From: an uncultured Lentibacter sp.
GTDB lineage: Bacteria; Pseudomonadota; Alphaproteobacteria; Rhodobacterales; Rhodobacteraceae
Assembly: GCF_937123735.1 (NCBI RefSeq)
Contig: NZ_CAKZKL010000028.1
Location: forward strand, 331,684 to 395,683
DNA length: 64,000 bases
Reading direction: 5' to 3'
Of this stretch, positions 46,273 to 54,470 are shown in pieces; within the stretch, counting starts at the first letter, position 1; each line of letters starts with the position of its first letter. Position numbers and translations under genes: made by a program. A model generated the notes under the pieces. That model worked only from the letters and a program-made list of their open reading frames with translations, was not told where the DNA came from and made no database searches.

Positions 46273-46827
46273 TTATTTGCTGGCGGTGGGGCCGATCAAC
46301 ATGATCATCTGGCGGCCTTCCATTTTGGGGAAGTTTTCCACCTTGCCGATTTCCTGGTCGGTCACGTCTTTGGCGACGCGTTCCAGAAGCTCGCGGCCGA
46401 GGTTCTGGTGGGCCATTTCGCGGCCCCGGAAGCGCAGGGTGATCTTGACCTTGTCGCCTTTTTCCAGAAACTTCACCACATTGCGCATTTTGACTTCATA
46501 GTCATGCGTATCGGTGTTGGGCCGAAACTTGACCTCTTTGATCTCGATGATCTTCTGTTTCTTGCGGGCCTCGGCTTCGCGCTTTTGCTGTTCGTATTTG
46601 AACTTGCCGAAATCCATGATCTTGCAGACCGGCGGGTTGGCGTTGGGCGAGATCTCGACGAGGTCGAGTTCGGCCTCCTCGGCCATCACCATGGCCTGGG
46701 CCGGGCTGACAACGCCGACGTTTTCGCCATCGGCGCCAATCAGGCGGATTTCTGGGCTTGTGATACGGTCATTGACGCGGGGGCCAGTGTCGCGCTGTGG
46801 AGGCGCGTTATGAGGTCTACGGGCTAT
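46273..46827 (-). CDS. infC: Translation initiation factor IF-3, with an ATA start
   Basis: Binds the 30S subunit and checks the start codon. It has 184 residues when begun at ATA (46825-46827), giving (M)[20 protein letters not shown], the usual IF-3 start in this group. The first in-frame ATG is 45 codons later and would remove the start of the N-domain. AAAGG lies 9 bases before the ATA. An ATC three codons upstream is the other possible rare start. Use of a rare start is known for infC in E. coli (ATT), where IF-3 represses its own message. The C-domain stretch [15 protein letters not shown] is clear. Confidence 0.92.
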   Translation of the reverse strand: MARRPHNAPPQRDTGPRVNDRITSPEIRLIGADGENVGVVSPAQAMVMAEEAELDLVEISPNANPPVCKIMDFGKFKYEQQKREAEARKKQKIIEIKEVKFRPNTDTHDYEVKMRNVVKFLEKGDKVKITLRFRGREMAHQNLGRELLERVAKDVTDQEIGKVENFPKMEGRQMIMLIGPTASK

Positions 46828-47025
46828 GGTTTTGATCCTTTTGTTGTTGACCTTGAGAGTCAGCGGGCAAGGTAGAGCGCTGATGGGGTGGATTCAAGCG
46901 ACAATCGGCGTATCTGAGCTTATTGTGGCGGCTTTCCCCCTTGTGGCGTCCGAAAGCCTGCGCCATTTGACAGATTGAGCGCGCGCCAGACGGGTCTGGG
47001 CGCCCGAACCCAAGGGGAATGAGTT

Positions 47026-47718
47026 ATGAAGAATTTACTGTGGATGGTGCTGGCGGCGATTGTTTTGGGCGTTGGCTACTATGTGTATTCGGGCCAGAGC
47101 ATCGGAGAAGCTGTTGAAACTGTGACGGAAACAGTCACAGAAGCCGCGCCGCTTGAGGTTGTGACCGAGGCGGCGGAGGGCGTGTCCGAGGCTGTCGAAA
47201 GCGCGGTTGACGCGGCCACGCAGACGGCCACAGAGGCCACAGAGGCCACAGGGGCGGTGAGCGAGGCTGCGACAGACCAAGCGGCAGAGGCCGCAACAGC
47301 CGTAACGGAAGCCGCCGCTGCGGCGGTTGAGGCCACGACAGAGGCCACAGAGGCCACTGAGGCCACAGAGGCCGCGAGCGAGGCCGCAAGGGCTGTCGCC
47401 GAGACAGCCGCCGAGGCTGTTGAGGCCACAGGCGAAGCGGCGAGCGCCATATCCGAGGCAGCCACAGAGGCCGCAGTGGCCACAGAGGCAACGCCGGACG
47501 CCACAGCTGATGCGGCATCAGACGCCCAGACAAGCCTAAGTGCAGTGCTCACCCCGGAGGGATTTGACTTTGAGAAAGTCGCAGCGATGATCGAGGCTTC
47601 AGACAAGATCAGCGCCCTGCAAAAGGGTCTTCTTCAGAAGGCCGTCAAAGCCGCTCAGGACAACCCTGACGCGTTGAAGGCGGTTCTGGATCAGGTGAAA
47701 GCCGCGATGGGGCTTTAG
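47026..47718 (+). CDS. Membrane-anchored Ala/Thr/Glu repeat protein of unknown function
   Basis: I do not recognise a characterised family. It has 230 residues. An N-terminal membrane segment (about residues 4-22, LLWMVLAAIVLGVGYYVYS) is followed by about 140 residues built from TEA, SEA and VEA triplets in approximate TEATEATEA runs. This should be a long, acidic, helical, periplasmic stretch. The last 56 residues (LTPEGFDFEKVAAMIEASDK onward) are ordinary, non-repeat and helical, and look like a true domain. A GGGGA ribosome site precedes the ATG. It might act as a spacer or a stress-protein-like (LEA-like) segment; this is speculation. Confidence 0.75.
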   Translation: MKNLLWMVLAAIVLGVGYYVYSGQSIGEAVETVTETVTEAAPLEVVTEAAEGVSEAVESAVDAATQTATEATEATGAVSEAATDQAAEAATAVTEAAAAAVEATTEATEATEATEAASEAARAVAETAAEAVEATGEAASAISEAATEAAVATEATPDATADAASDAQTSLSAVLTPEGFDFEKVAAMIEASDKISALQKGLLQKAVKAAQDNPDALKAVLDQVKAAMGL

Positions 47719-47743
47719 GCTTAGGGCCTGGCCGAAAAAGAAA

Positions 47744-47774
47744 GTCCCGCGCCCTGTGAGCGGGGCTTTTATTT
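47744..47774 (+). terminator. Rho-independent terminator of the repeat-protein gene
   Basis: GTCCCGC, a 9-base loop and GCGGGGC, then TTTTATTT. It lies 26 bases after the stop, between it and the convergent fpr gene. Confidence 0.75.
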
Positions 47775-47790
47775 GCGCGAAGCGCTGGTC

Positions 47791-48621
47791 TCAGTCGAGG
47801 AAGGCTTTTTCGACCACATAGGTTTGGGGATCGGAGTTGGCCCCTTCCACGAGGCCATAGCTTTCCAGCATCTCTTTCAGTTCGAGGTTGAAGGCGAGGT
47901 TGCCACAGATCATGGCGCGGTCGTTTTGCGGGCAGATCGGCGTGACACCCAGGTCGCGGAAGGCCTCGCCTGTGCGCATCAGATCGGTGATGCGGCCCAT
48001 CTTGGGGCTCTCTTCGCGGGTTGTCGTGGGGTAGTATTTGATTTTCTTCCAGAAGCCTTCGCCGATCACCTCATTGAGCAGCTCGTCTGTCTTGAGGCTC
48101 TCGATGATCTGGGCGCCATAGGCCAGCTCGCCCACTTCGCGGCAGGTGTGGGTGATGATGACTTCCTCGTAGTCCTGATAGGTTTGCGGCTCGCGCAACA
48201 GCGAGGCAAAGGGTGCAAAGCCTGTGCCGGTGGCGAAAAACCAGATCCGCTTGCCGGGTAGGAGCGCGTCATGCACCAGCGTGCCGACGGGCTTGGGGCG
48301 CAGGATGATCTCATCTCCGGGCTGGATATGTTGCAGCCGCGAGGTGAGCGGGCCGTCGGGCACCTTGATGGAGTAGAACTCCAGCTCTTCATCCCAGCTG
48401 GGCGAGGCGATGGAATAGGCCCGCAGCAGCGGTTTTTGCTTGCCTGTCTTGGGGTCGGGGGCGCCCATCAGGCCGATCATCACGAATTCCCCGGAGCGAA
48501 AGCGCAAGGAGGCGGGGCGGGTGCAGCGGAAGCTGAAGAGCCGGTCGGTGTGGTGGGTCACTGCGGTGACGGTCTGGGCGTCGGGCAGGGTTGGGGGTTT
48601 GATGGCTTTGGCCTCGGTCAT
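47791..48621 (-). CDS. fpr: Ferredoxin-NADP reductase
   Basis: FAD enzyme that passes electrons between NADPH and ferredoxin or flavodoxin, 276 residues. The FAD-binding RAYSIASPS (about residues 83-91) and the NADP site ATGTGFAPFASLLR (about 134-147) are clear. The C-terminus VVEKAFLD is typical of the bacterial subclass with extended C-terminal residues. An FNR-like box lies about 62 bases upstream. It is divergent from the Lrp gene. Confidence 0.93.
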   Translation of the reverse strand: MTEAKAIKPPTLPDAQTVTAVTHHTDRLFSFRCTRPASLRFRSGEFVMIGLMGAPDPKTGKQKPLLRAYSIASPSWDEELEFYSIKVPDGPLTSRLQHIQPGDEIILRPKPVGTLVHDALLPGKRIWFFATGTGFAPFASLLREPQTYQDYEEVIITHTCREVGELAYGAQIIESLKTDELLNEVIGEGFWKKIKYYPTTTREESPKMGRITDLMRTGEAFRDLGVTPICPQNDRAMICGNLAFNLELKEMLESYGLVEGANSDPQTYVVEKAFLD

Positions 48622-48682
48622 GGGGGGTCTTTCGGTGCTGTCTCGTTCGGGCCCTGTCTAAACCCGTATCTTTCAGATAGCT

Positions 48683-48696
48683 TTGATCTGGATCAG
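48683..48696. promoter_or_regulatory. FNR-like box between fpr and the lrp-like gene
   Basis: TTGATCTGGATCAG matches TTGAT-N4-ATCAA at nine of ten defined positions. It is 62 bases before fpr and 146 before the Lrp gene, so fpr is the more likely target. Confidence 0.4.
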
Positions 48697-48841
48697 GTGC
48701 GGGAGCAAGCTGCGGCGGGGCTGTTTTGCTTGAATGTGGGAAATTGTTTCAATATGAGGCCGATAAACTTGCGCGCGCGGAACATATGTTTTCCGCTGTG
48801 GCGCTGGGCCTTGGAAAAACCTGTGAAAGAGGAGAAACGCC

Positions 48842-49303
48842 ATGACGCAGGGGCTGGATGTTCTGGACCGAAAAATTCTGGTGGAATTGCAACGCGACGG
48901 GGCGCAATCGCTGGATGAGATTGCTTCGCAGGTGGGCAGCTCGAAAACCCCGGTCTGGAACCGCATTCGCAAGATGAAAGACAGCGGGGTGATCCGCCAG
49001 CAAACGGTGCTGCTGGACGCCGAGGCGCTGGGGCTGGAGGCTTGCTTTTTTGTTCTGATCCGCACAAGCGAGCACGAGAAGGACTGGCAGAATGCGTTCT
49101 TGCGTGCGCTGCGCGAGCGCCCTGAGGTGATGGAAGCGCACCGACTGGCGGGGGATATCGACTATATCCTCAAGGTGCGCGTGGCCAATGCGCGCGCCTA
49201 TGACGTGTTTTATCAGGCGCTGATTTCGGAAGTGAAGATTCACAATGTGACGGCGCTTTTGTCGATGGAAGAGATCAAGCACACCACGATGTTGCCGCTG
49301 TGA
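48842..49303 (+). CDS. Lrp/AsnC family transcriptional regulator
   Basis: DNA-binding regulator of 153 residues. The N-terminal helix-turn-helix is about 6-60, with LDRKILVELQRDGAQSLDEI and SSKTPVWNRIRKM. The RAM ligand domain, usually binding amino acids, fills the rest. GAGGAG lies 7 bases before the ATG. Its target is unknown; the divergent fpr is one candidate because Lrp proteins often regulate the gene beside them. Confidence 0.9.
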   Translation: MTQGLDVLDRKILVELQRDGAQSLDEIASQVGSSKTPVWNRIRKMKDSGVIRQQTVLLDAEALGLEACFFVLIRTSEHEKDWQNAFLRALRERPEVMEAHRLAGDIDYILKVRVANARAYDVFYQALISEVKIHNVTALLSMEEIKHTTMLPL

Positions 49304-49305
49304 GC

Positions 49306-49448
49306 CTGTTTCGCCCCACGCCCTGCGGGGGCGTGGGGCGACCCGCGCGGGGCAAGCCCCGCGCGGGTGACGGAGGGGGCCAGCCCCCAGGTTTCAAAAG
49401 CGCGGGCTTTTGAAACCTTCCCCCGAGGTATTTGAAACCAGAAGAAGC
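49306..49448 (+). repeat. Dispersed intergenic element, long AGAAGAAG-tail form (copy 11)
   Basis: A row of hairpins: CCCCACGCCC/GGGCGTGGGG, CCGCGCGGGGC/GCCCCGCGCGG, GGGGGCCAGCCCCC, and GGTTTCAAAAG/CTTTTGAAACC, ending CCCCGAGGTATTTGAAACCA, then GAAGAAG. It lies between the Lrp gene and dctB. No stop codon faces its tail. Confidence 0.85.
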
Positions 49449-49509
49449 CGCCAAGCCGGTTGCGGCGCCTAAGGCTTTGCAAGCCTCTGTAGCGGGAGTA
49501 TCAAGGGGC

Positions 49510-51213
49510 ATGATGGAGCGGCTTTTCTTCAGGATCGGGATATGGGCAGCGTTTTTGGCGCTGGTTCTGGCTGTGAGCCTCGGGGTGTATCGCTTCGGGC
49601 TCAACCAGGCGATGGCGCAGTTGACCGCACGCGGGCAGGCTGACCTTGTGTTGGCGGGCGACCGGTTTGAGGCGCGCTTGCAGCGCTATCAGGAGTTGGC
49701 GGTGATGTTGGCGGACCATCCCAGGCTGGTGGGCCTGGATGCGGGCCCGCAGATGCGCGACGATGCGCAGGATTTCTTGCGCGGTGCGGCCGATAAGACG
49801 GGCGCCTTGGCGCTGGTTTACATGGATGCGGCGGGGCAGGTTCTGGCGGCGGCGGGGGCCCCTTTGGGGCGCGCGGCGCTGGGCGGCGCTTGGGTGCGGC
49901 GCGCGGCGCAGGGCGCGCTTGGCACGGGGCATTTGAGCCTCTCTGCCGCGGCGGGCCCGCGGCGGGCCTATTTTTTTGCGGCCCCTGATTTTGACACCAC
50001 GGGGCGGGTGCGGGCGATGCTTTTGGTGGCTGTGGATATTGATGAGCTCGAATTTGGCTGGCGCTCAAGCCGCCCGACGGTTTTTTTCACCGATCAGGCG
50101 GGGCAGGTGTTTATGGCCAACCGCTCGGAGCTGTTGTTTGCGCGCTTGCAGAGCGGGGCCGCCGGCCTGGTGTTGGAAGATGGCACGGCGCGGCGGATCG
50201 AGCAGAGCTGGCGCGGCGAGGAAGAGCTCTGGGTGCTGGATCTGGGGCCTTACATTCCGCGCCGGGCCTTGCATCTGACCAAAGAGATGCCGGTGATTGC
50301 GATGCGCGCGGAGGCGCTTGTGGATGTGGCTCCGGCCGAGCGGCTGGCCTTGTGGCAGGCCATGGTGATTGCTTCGGTGCTTGTGGCCTTCGGGGCGATC
50401 CTGTTTCTGGTGGCCGAGCGGCGGCGCGCATTGGAGCAGGCCAACCGGCAGCTTGAGGCCCGTGTGGAGCTGCGCACCGAGGCTTTGCGGCGCGCGCAGG
50501 CCGAGCTTGTGCAGGCGGGCAAACTGGGCGCTTTGGGGCAGATGAGCGCGGGCATCAGCCACGAGCTCAACCAGCCCTTGATGGCGATCGGGCAATTTGC
50601 CGAAAATGCGCGCCGCTTTCTGGCGCAGGGCCAGGAGGCTGTGGCCCGCGAGAACCTGGCCCGGATTTCGGCGTTGAGTGCGCGTGCGGCCCGGATTATC
50701 AAGAATTTACGGGCTTTTGCGCGCAATGAAAGCGAGCCGATGAGCCGGGTTGAATTGGGCGCTGTGGTGGCCACGGCTGCGGAGCTGGTGGAGGCGCGGC
50801 TGAGCGAAGAGGCCGTGCAGCTGCGCTGGAGGCGCCCGTCTGAGCCGGTTTTTGTGCGCGCAGGCGAGGTGCGCTTGGGGCAGGTGTTTGTCAATTTGAT
50901 CACCAATGCAGCTGAAGCCATGCAGGGGCAGGACGCGCCAAAGGAGATCAGCATTGCCGTTGCGCACGCCGCGCCGGGGCGCGTGCGCGTGGAGGTGGCG
51001 GATTCCGGGCCGGGGATTGCGGATCCGGAAAAGATTTTTGAGCCGTTCTATTCGACAAAGGCTGTTGGGAGCGCTGAGGGGCTCGGGCTTGGCCTGTCGA
51101 TTTCTTACGGGTTGATCGAGAGTTTTGGCGGGCGCATAACCGGGCAAAACGGCGCTTTGGGAGGCGCTGTTTTTGCGGTGGAGCTGGATTTGTGGGAGGC
51201 CGGGGAGAGCTGA
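49510..51213 (+). CDS. dctB: C4-dicarboxylate sensor histidine kinase DctB
   Basis: Membrane kinase that senses C4-dicarboxylates or related acids. It has 567 residues from the first of two adjacent ATG codons. It has TM1 (about 8-28), a periplasmic sensor domain, TM2 (about 283-303), a helical linker, HisKA with His351 in MSAGISHELNQPLMAIG, and an HATPase domain with N-box NLITNAAEA (462-470) and DSGPGI (498-503). It overlaps dctD by 1 base. The five genes dctB-D-P-Q-M run in one direction, although dctP has its own upstream sites. Confidence 0.93.
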   Translation: MMERLFFRIGIWAAFLALVLAVSLGVYRFGLNQAMAQLTARGQADLVLAGDRFEARLQRYQELAVMLADHPRLVGLDAGPQMRDDAQDFLRGAADKTGALALVYMDAAGQVLAAAGAPLGRAALGGAWVRRAAQGALGTGHLSLSAAAGPRRAYFFAAPDFDTTGRVRAMLLVAVDIDELEFGWRSSRPTVFFTDQAGQVFMANRSELLFARLQSGAAGLVLEDGTARRIEQSWRGEEELWVLDLGPYIPRRALHLTKEMPVIAMRAEALVDVAPAERLALWQAMVIASVLVAFGAILFLVAERRRALEQANRQLEARVELRTEALRRAQAELVQAGKLGALGQMSAGISHELNQPLMAIGQFAENARRFLAQGQEAVARENLARISALSARAARIIKNLRAFARNESEPMSRVELGAVVATAAELVEARLSEEAVQLRWRRPSEPVFVRAGEVRLGQVFVNLITNAAEAMQGQDAPKEISIAVAHAAPGRVRVEVADSGPGIADPEKIFEPFYSTKAVGSAEGLGLGLSISYGLIESFGGRITGQNGALGGAVFAVELDLWEAGES

Positions 51214-52445
51214 TGGAGCGGGCTGTTGTCTTGGTGGTGGATGATGACCGCGCGGTGCGCGAGGCGCTGGCGCAGACCCTTGAGCTGGAGGGCATGACAC
51301 CGCTTTTGGCGGGCTCTTTTGTGGAAGCCAAGGACCATATCACCGCCGGGTTTGAAGGGGTGATCCTGTCGGATATGCGGATGCCCGGGCGCGACGGGTT
51401 CCATCTGTTGCAATATGCCCAGGGCGTGGACCCCGATCTGCCGGTGATCTTGCTGACCGGGCAGGGCGACATTGCCATGGCCGTGCGCGCCATGGGGCTG
51501 GGGGCCTTTGATTTCTTGGAAAAACCCTGCGCGGCGCAGGCCCTGCTGGCGGTGCTGGGGCGGGCGCTCAAGACCCGGGCGCTGGTTTGGGAAAACCGCG
51601 GGTTGCGCGCCGCTGCGCGCGCCGCAGATCCGGCGGCCCGGATGATTTTTGGCACCTCGCCACAGGCCGAGGCGCTGCGCAGCCGTGCGCGCAGCCTTGC
51701 GGCGCTGGATCTGGCGGCTTTGGTGACAGGGCCGCGCGGCGCGGGCATTGCCAAGGTTGCGGAGGTTATTCATCTCAGTTCGACGCGCCGCACGCGTGCC
51801 TTTGTGCGCCGCCAGAGCGCGGCGCTGGATGAGGCGGGGTTTGAGGCCGCGCTTTTGGAGGCGGCCGGGGGCACGCTGTTTCTAGACGAGATCGAGACGT
51901 TGGGAGCCGCGCTGCAATATCGTTTGGCCGAAGCGCTTGAGGCGGGGCTGGCGGCGCGGGTGATTGCCGGCGGGCCGGACGGTTTGGCCGCTCTGGCGGA
52001 GACAGGCGGCTTTAACGCTGAGCTTTATTATCATCTGGAGGGCATGAGCCTGCGCATTCCGGCGCTGCGCGAGCGGCCCGAGGATATTGCGGTGATTTTT
52101 GGCCACTATGTGCGCCAGGCGGCGGAGCAGACAGGGCTCGCGGCCCCCGAAATCGGGCCGGATGTTGTGGCCGGGTTGATGGCGCAGGATTGGCCGGGCA
52201 ACGCGCGCGCTTTGATGAGTGCGGCGATGCGCTTTGTCCTTGGGGTTCCGGATGCGCCGGGCGCATCAGCGGGGGCGCTCGGGCTGGCTGAGCAGATGGC
52301 GCAGGTTGAACGCTCGCTGCTGGTGGCGTCTTTGGGACGCCATCAGGGCAAGGCTGCCGCCGCTGCCGAGGCGCTCAAGCTGCCGCGCAAGACCTTTTAT
52401 GACAAACTGGCGCGCTACGGGCTGAAGCCTGAGGACTACCGGTAA
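51213..52445 (+). CDS. dctD: DctD-type response regulator lacking GAFTGA and the Walker A lysine
   Basis: Partner of DctB, 410 residues. The receiver domain (1-120) is intact: Asp10-12, phospho-acceptor Asp54 in ILSDMRMPG, Thr82 and Lys104. The AAA domain (about 140-345) is reduced. Walker A reads GPRGAGIA (173-180) where GETGTGKE is usual, and the stretch from there to Walker B GGTLFLDEIE (219-228) lacks about 20 residues, including the GAFTGA loop that touches sigma-54. The C-terminal Fis-type helix-turn-helix is kept (GRHQGKAAAAAEALKLPRKT, then FYDKLARYGL). It probably acts without sigma-54, as the GAFTGA-less NtrC of Rhodobacter does. Confidence 0.9.
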   Translation: MERAVVLVVDDDRAVREALAQTLELEGMTPLLAGSFVEAKDHITAGFEGVILSDMRMPGRDGFHLLQYAQGVDPDLPVILLTGQGDIAMAVRAMGLGAFDFLEKPCAAQALLAVLGRALKTRALVWENRGLRAAARAADPAARMIFGTSPQAEALRSRARSLAALDLAALVTGPRGAGIAKVAEVIHLSSTRRTRAFVRRQSAALDEAGFEAALLEAAGGTLFLDEIETLGAALQYRLAEALEAGLAARVIAGGPDGLAALAETGGFNAELYYHLEGMSLRIPALRERPEDIAVIFGHYVRQAAEQTGLAAPEIGPDVVAGLMAQDWPGNARALMSAAMRFVLGVPDAPGASAGALGLAEQMAQVERSLLVASLGRHQGKAAAAAEALKLPRKTFYDKLARYGLKPEDYR

Positions 52446-52473
52446 GGCGCGCAGCCGGGCAGGCGGGTTGGAC

Positions 52474-52491
52474 TGTGCGAAGATTCGCACA
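52474..52491. promoter_or_regulatory. DctD-like binding site, distal
   Basis: TGTGCGAAGATTCGCACA, a perfect palindrome with 8-base arms and a 2-base centre. It is 181 bases before the dctP start and resembles the paired DctD sites of rhizobial dctA as I recall them. Confidence 0.6.
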
Positions 52492-52506
52492 ACGCCCTGT
52501 CATAGC

Positions 52507-52524
52507 TGTGCGGTATTTCGCACA
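52507..52524. promoter_or_regulatory. DctD-like binding site, proximal
   Basis: TGTGCGGTATTTCGCACA, with 6-base perfect arms. It lies 33 bases (about three helical turns) from the distal site. I find no GG-N10-GC sigma-54 element between it and dctP. Confidence 0.6.
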
Positions 52525-52671
52525 AGGCGGCGCATCGGTTTTTGCAATGCCTTGATTTTAGGCAAAAAAACGAAACCTTGCACGCGGATGACCAAATTGT
52601 GACCCTTTTTTGCATCGGCCCCGCCTGTTTGCGGTGGGGCGAGTGATTCTGAACTCTGGGAGGAGACCCAC

Positions 52672-53673
52672 ATGAAATTTCTGACAGCAACTTTGGCAGC
52701 CCTGACGCTGAGCGTATCGGCCTCGGCCGTTGCGGCGGGCTGTGATGATGGCGAGATCGTTGTCAAATTCAGCCATGTCACCAACACCGACAAACACCCC
52801 AAGGGGATTGCGGCCTCGCTGCTGGAGCAGCGCGTCAACGACGAGATGAACGGCACGATGTGTCTGGAAGTCTTCCCCAACTCGACGCTTTACAACGACA
52901 ACAAGGTTCTGGAAGCCATGTTGCAAGGCGATGTGCAGCTGGCCGCGCCGAGCCTGTCGAAGTTTGAAAAATTCACCAAACAGTTCCGCCTGTTTGATCT
53001 GCCGTTCATGTTCAAAGACATCAACGCCGTGGACACGTTCCAGAACAGCGAAAAAGGCCAGGCGATGCTGGACAGTATGCAGCGCCGTGGACTTCAGGGG
53101 CTGGCCTTCTGGCACAATGGCATGAAACAGATGAGCGCCAACAAGCCGCTGGTGTCGCCCAGTGATGCCAATGGCCTGAAATTCCGCGTCCAGAGCTCTG
53201 ATGTGCTTGTGGCGCAGATGGAAGCGATTGGCGGATCTCCCCAGAAAATGGCGTTTTCCGAAGTCTACGGTGCCTTGCAGCAGGGCGTTGTTGACGGGCA
53301 GGAGAACACCTGGTCCAACATCTATGGCAAGAAATTCTTTGAAGTGCAGGACGGGATCACCGAAACCAACCACGGCATCATCGACTATCTTGTTGTGACC
53401 AATGTGGACTGGCTCAACAGCCTTGAGCCCGCCGTGCGCGAACAGTTCACCACCATCCTCAAAGAGGTGACCGAAACGCGCAACGCAGAATCCACCTCCG
53501 TGAACGCCTCGGCCAAAGCCTCCATCATCGCCGCGGGCGGTGTGGTGCGTGAGCTGAACGCAGAGCAGCGCCAGGCCTGGGTTGATGTGATGAAACCCGT
53601 CTGGGAGCAGTTTGCCGGTGACGTGGGCCAGGAAAACATCGACTATGTTCAGACCATCAACGCAGGCATGTAA
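52672..53673 (+). CDS. dctP: TRAP transporter substrate-binding protein DctP
   Basis: Periplasmic receptor for a carboxylate, 333 residues. The signal peptide is MKFLTATLAALTLSVSASAV (about 1-22 with the following AA). The family stretches VVKFSHVTNTDKHPKG, KFRVQSSDVLVAQMEAIGG and FSEVYGALQQGVVDGQENTW include the ligand-binding arginine (KFRVQ) and the downstream conserved asparagine. It has a GGGAGGAG ribosome site and its own upstream sites. C4-dicarboxylates are the likely substrates by association with DctB/DctD. Confidence 0.95.
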   Translation: MKFLTATLAALTLSVSASAVAAGCDDGEIVVKFSHVTNTDKHPKGIAASLLEQRVNDEMNGTMCLEVFPNSTLYNDNKVLEAMLQGDVQLAAPSLSKFEKFTKQFRLFDLPFMFKDINAVDTFQNSEKGQAMLDSMQRRGLQGLAFWHNGMKQMSANKPLVSPSDANGLKFRVQSSDVLVAQMEAIGGSPQKMAFSEVYGALQQGVVDGQENTWSNIYGKKFFEVQDGITETNHGIIDYLVVTNVDWLNSLEPAVREQFTTILKEVTETRNAESTSVNASAKASIIAAGGVVRELNAEQRQAWVDVMKPVWEQFAGDVGQENIDYVQTINAGM

Positions 53674-53697
53674 GCGCCTGATTTGACACAAAAACGG

Positions 53698-53725
53698 GGC
53701 GGGCTTTTTCGGGCCCGCCTTTTTT
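53698..53725 (+). terminator. Intrinsic terminator/attenuator between dctP and dctQ
   Basis: GGCGGGC, an 8-base loop and GCCCGCC, then six T. It starts 24 bases after the dctP stop and should leave more receptor mRNA than permease mRNA. Confidence 0.85.
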
Positions 53726-53744
53726 GAAAGCGGAGGAACAGGCC

Positions 53745-54470
53745 ATGGCCACGCGCAAACCATCGTTTACAGACCAGATTGAAGAGCTGCTGATTGCCAC
53801 GATTTTGGGGGCCATGACGCTGATCACCTTTGCGGGGGTCGTGATCCGATATGTCTTTGACACGCCTGGCGCCAAGCCGGTTGTGGAGGCGCTGGGCCTG
53901 CCCACCAACCTGCTTTGGGGGCTTGAGGCGACGGTTTTTTTGTTTGCCTGGCTGGTGCTCTTGGGCGCGTCCTATGCGGTCAAGACACACTCCCACCTTG
54001 GGGTCGATGCCATCGTCAACATGCTCAGTGCTCCGGCGCGGCGGGTGTTGGCTCTGATTTCGGTGACGCTGTGCCTGTTTTTCTCCATGTTGATGGTGAA
54101 AGCGGCCTATGATTACTGGGCCGTGTTCGCCGATCTGCCGCCCACCTCGGGGCGCTGGGTCCCCACGGGGTTTGACAGCAGTGTGCGCAGCCAGAGTTTT
54201 TATGAGGTGCAGGATGTGCCCATGCTGGGGATGTTCAGGTTTCTGGAAGATCTGATCAATTACGGCGATGCCTATGAGAAGATGCCAAAGGTTGTCCCCT
54301 ATATTGTTTTGCCGATTTCCATGGTGCTGCTGCTGGTGCGGTTTGCCCAGGTTGCGGTGTTGATCTGGCGTGGCGAGGCCGACCGTCTGGTGGCCAGCCA
54401 TGAGGTGGAAGAAGAGCTTGAAGAGGTGCGCGCCCAACAAAACGCGCAGGATGTGCGGGGAGATATCTGA
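53745..54470 (+). CDS. dctQ: TRAP transporter small permease DctQ
   Basis: Small membrane subunit of 241 residues with four membrane segments, larger than the usual 160-180. The ATG giving MATRKPSFTDQ has GGAGG 8 bases upstream. The core is IEELLIATILGAMTLITFAG and VFLFAWLVLLGASYAVKTHS. The loop between helices 3 and 4 is enlarged (about residues 128-180). The end is acidic. It overlaps dctM by 1 base. Confidence 0.9.
   Translation: MATRKPSFTDQIEELLIATILGAMTLITFAGVVIRYVFDTPGAKPVVEALGLPTNLLWGLEATVFLFAWLVLLGASYAVKTHSHLGVDAIVNMLSAPARRVLALISVTLCLFFSMLMVKAAYDYWAVFADLPPTSGRWVPTGFDSSVRSQSFYEVQDVPMLGMFRFLEDLINYGDAYEKMPKVVPYIVLPISMVLLLVRFAQVAVLIWRGEADRLVASHEVEEELEEVRAQQNAQDVRGDI

Noticed and set aside
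52525..52671. Possible sigma-54 promoter before dctP
   Set aside because: The TTTTTGCAAT and CCTTGCACG candidates do not have GG at the required 10-base distance upstream.
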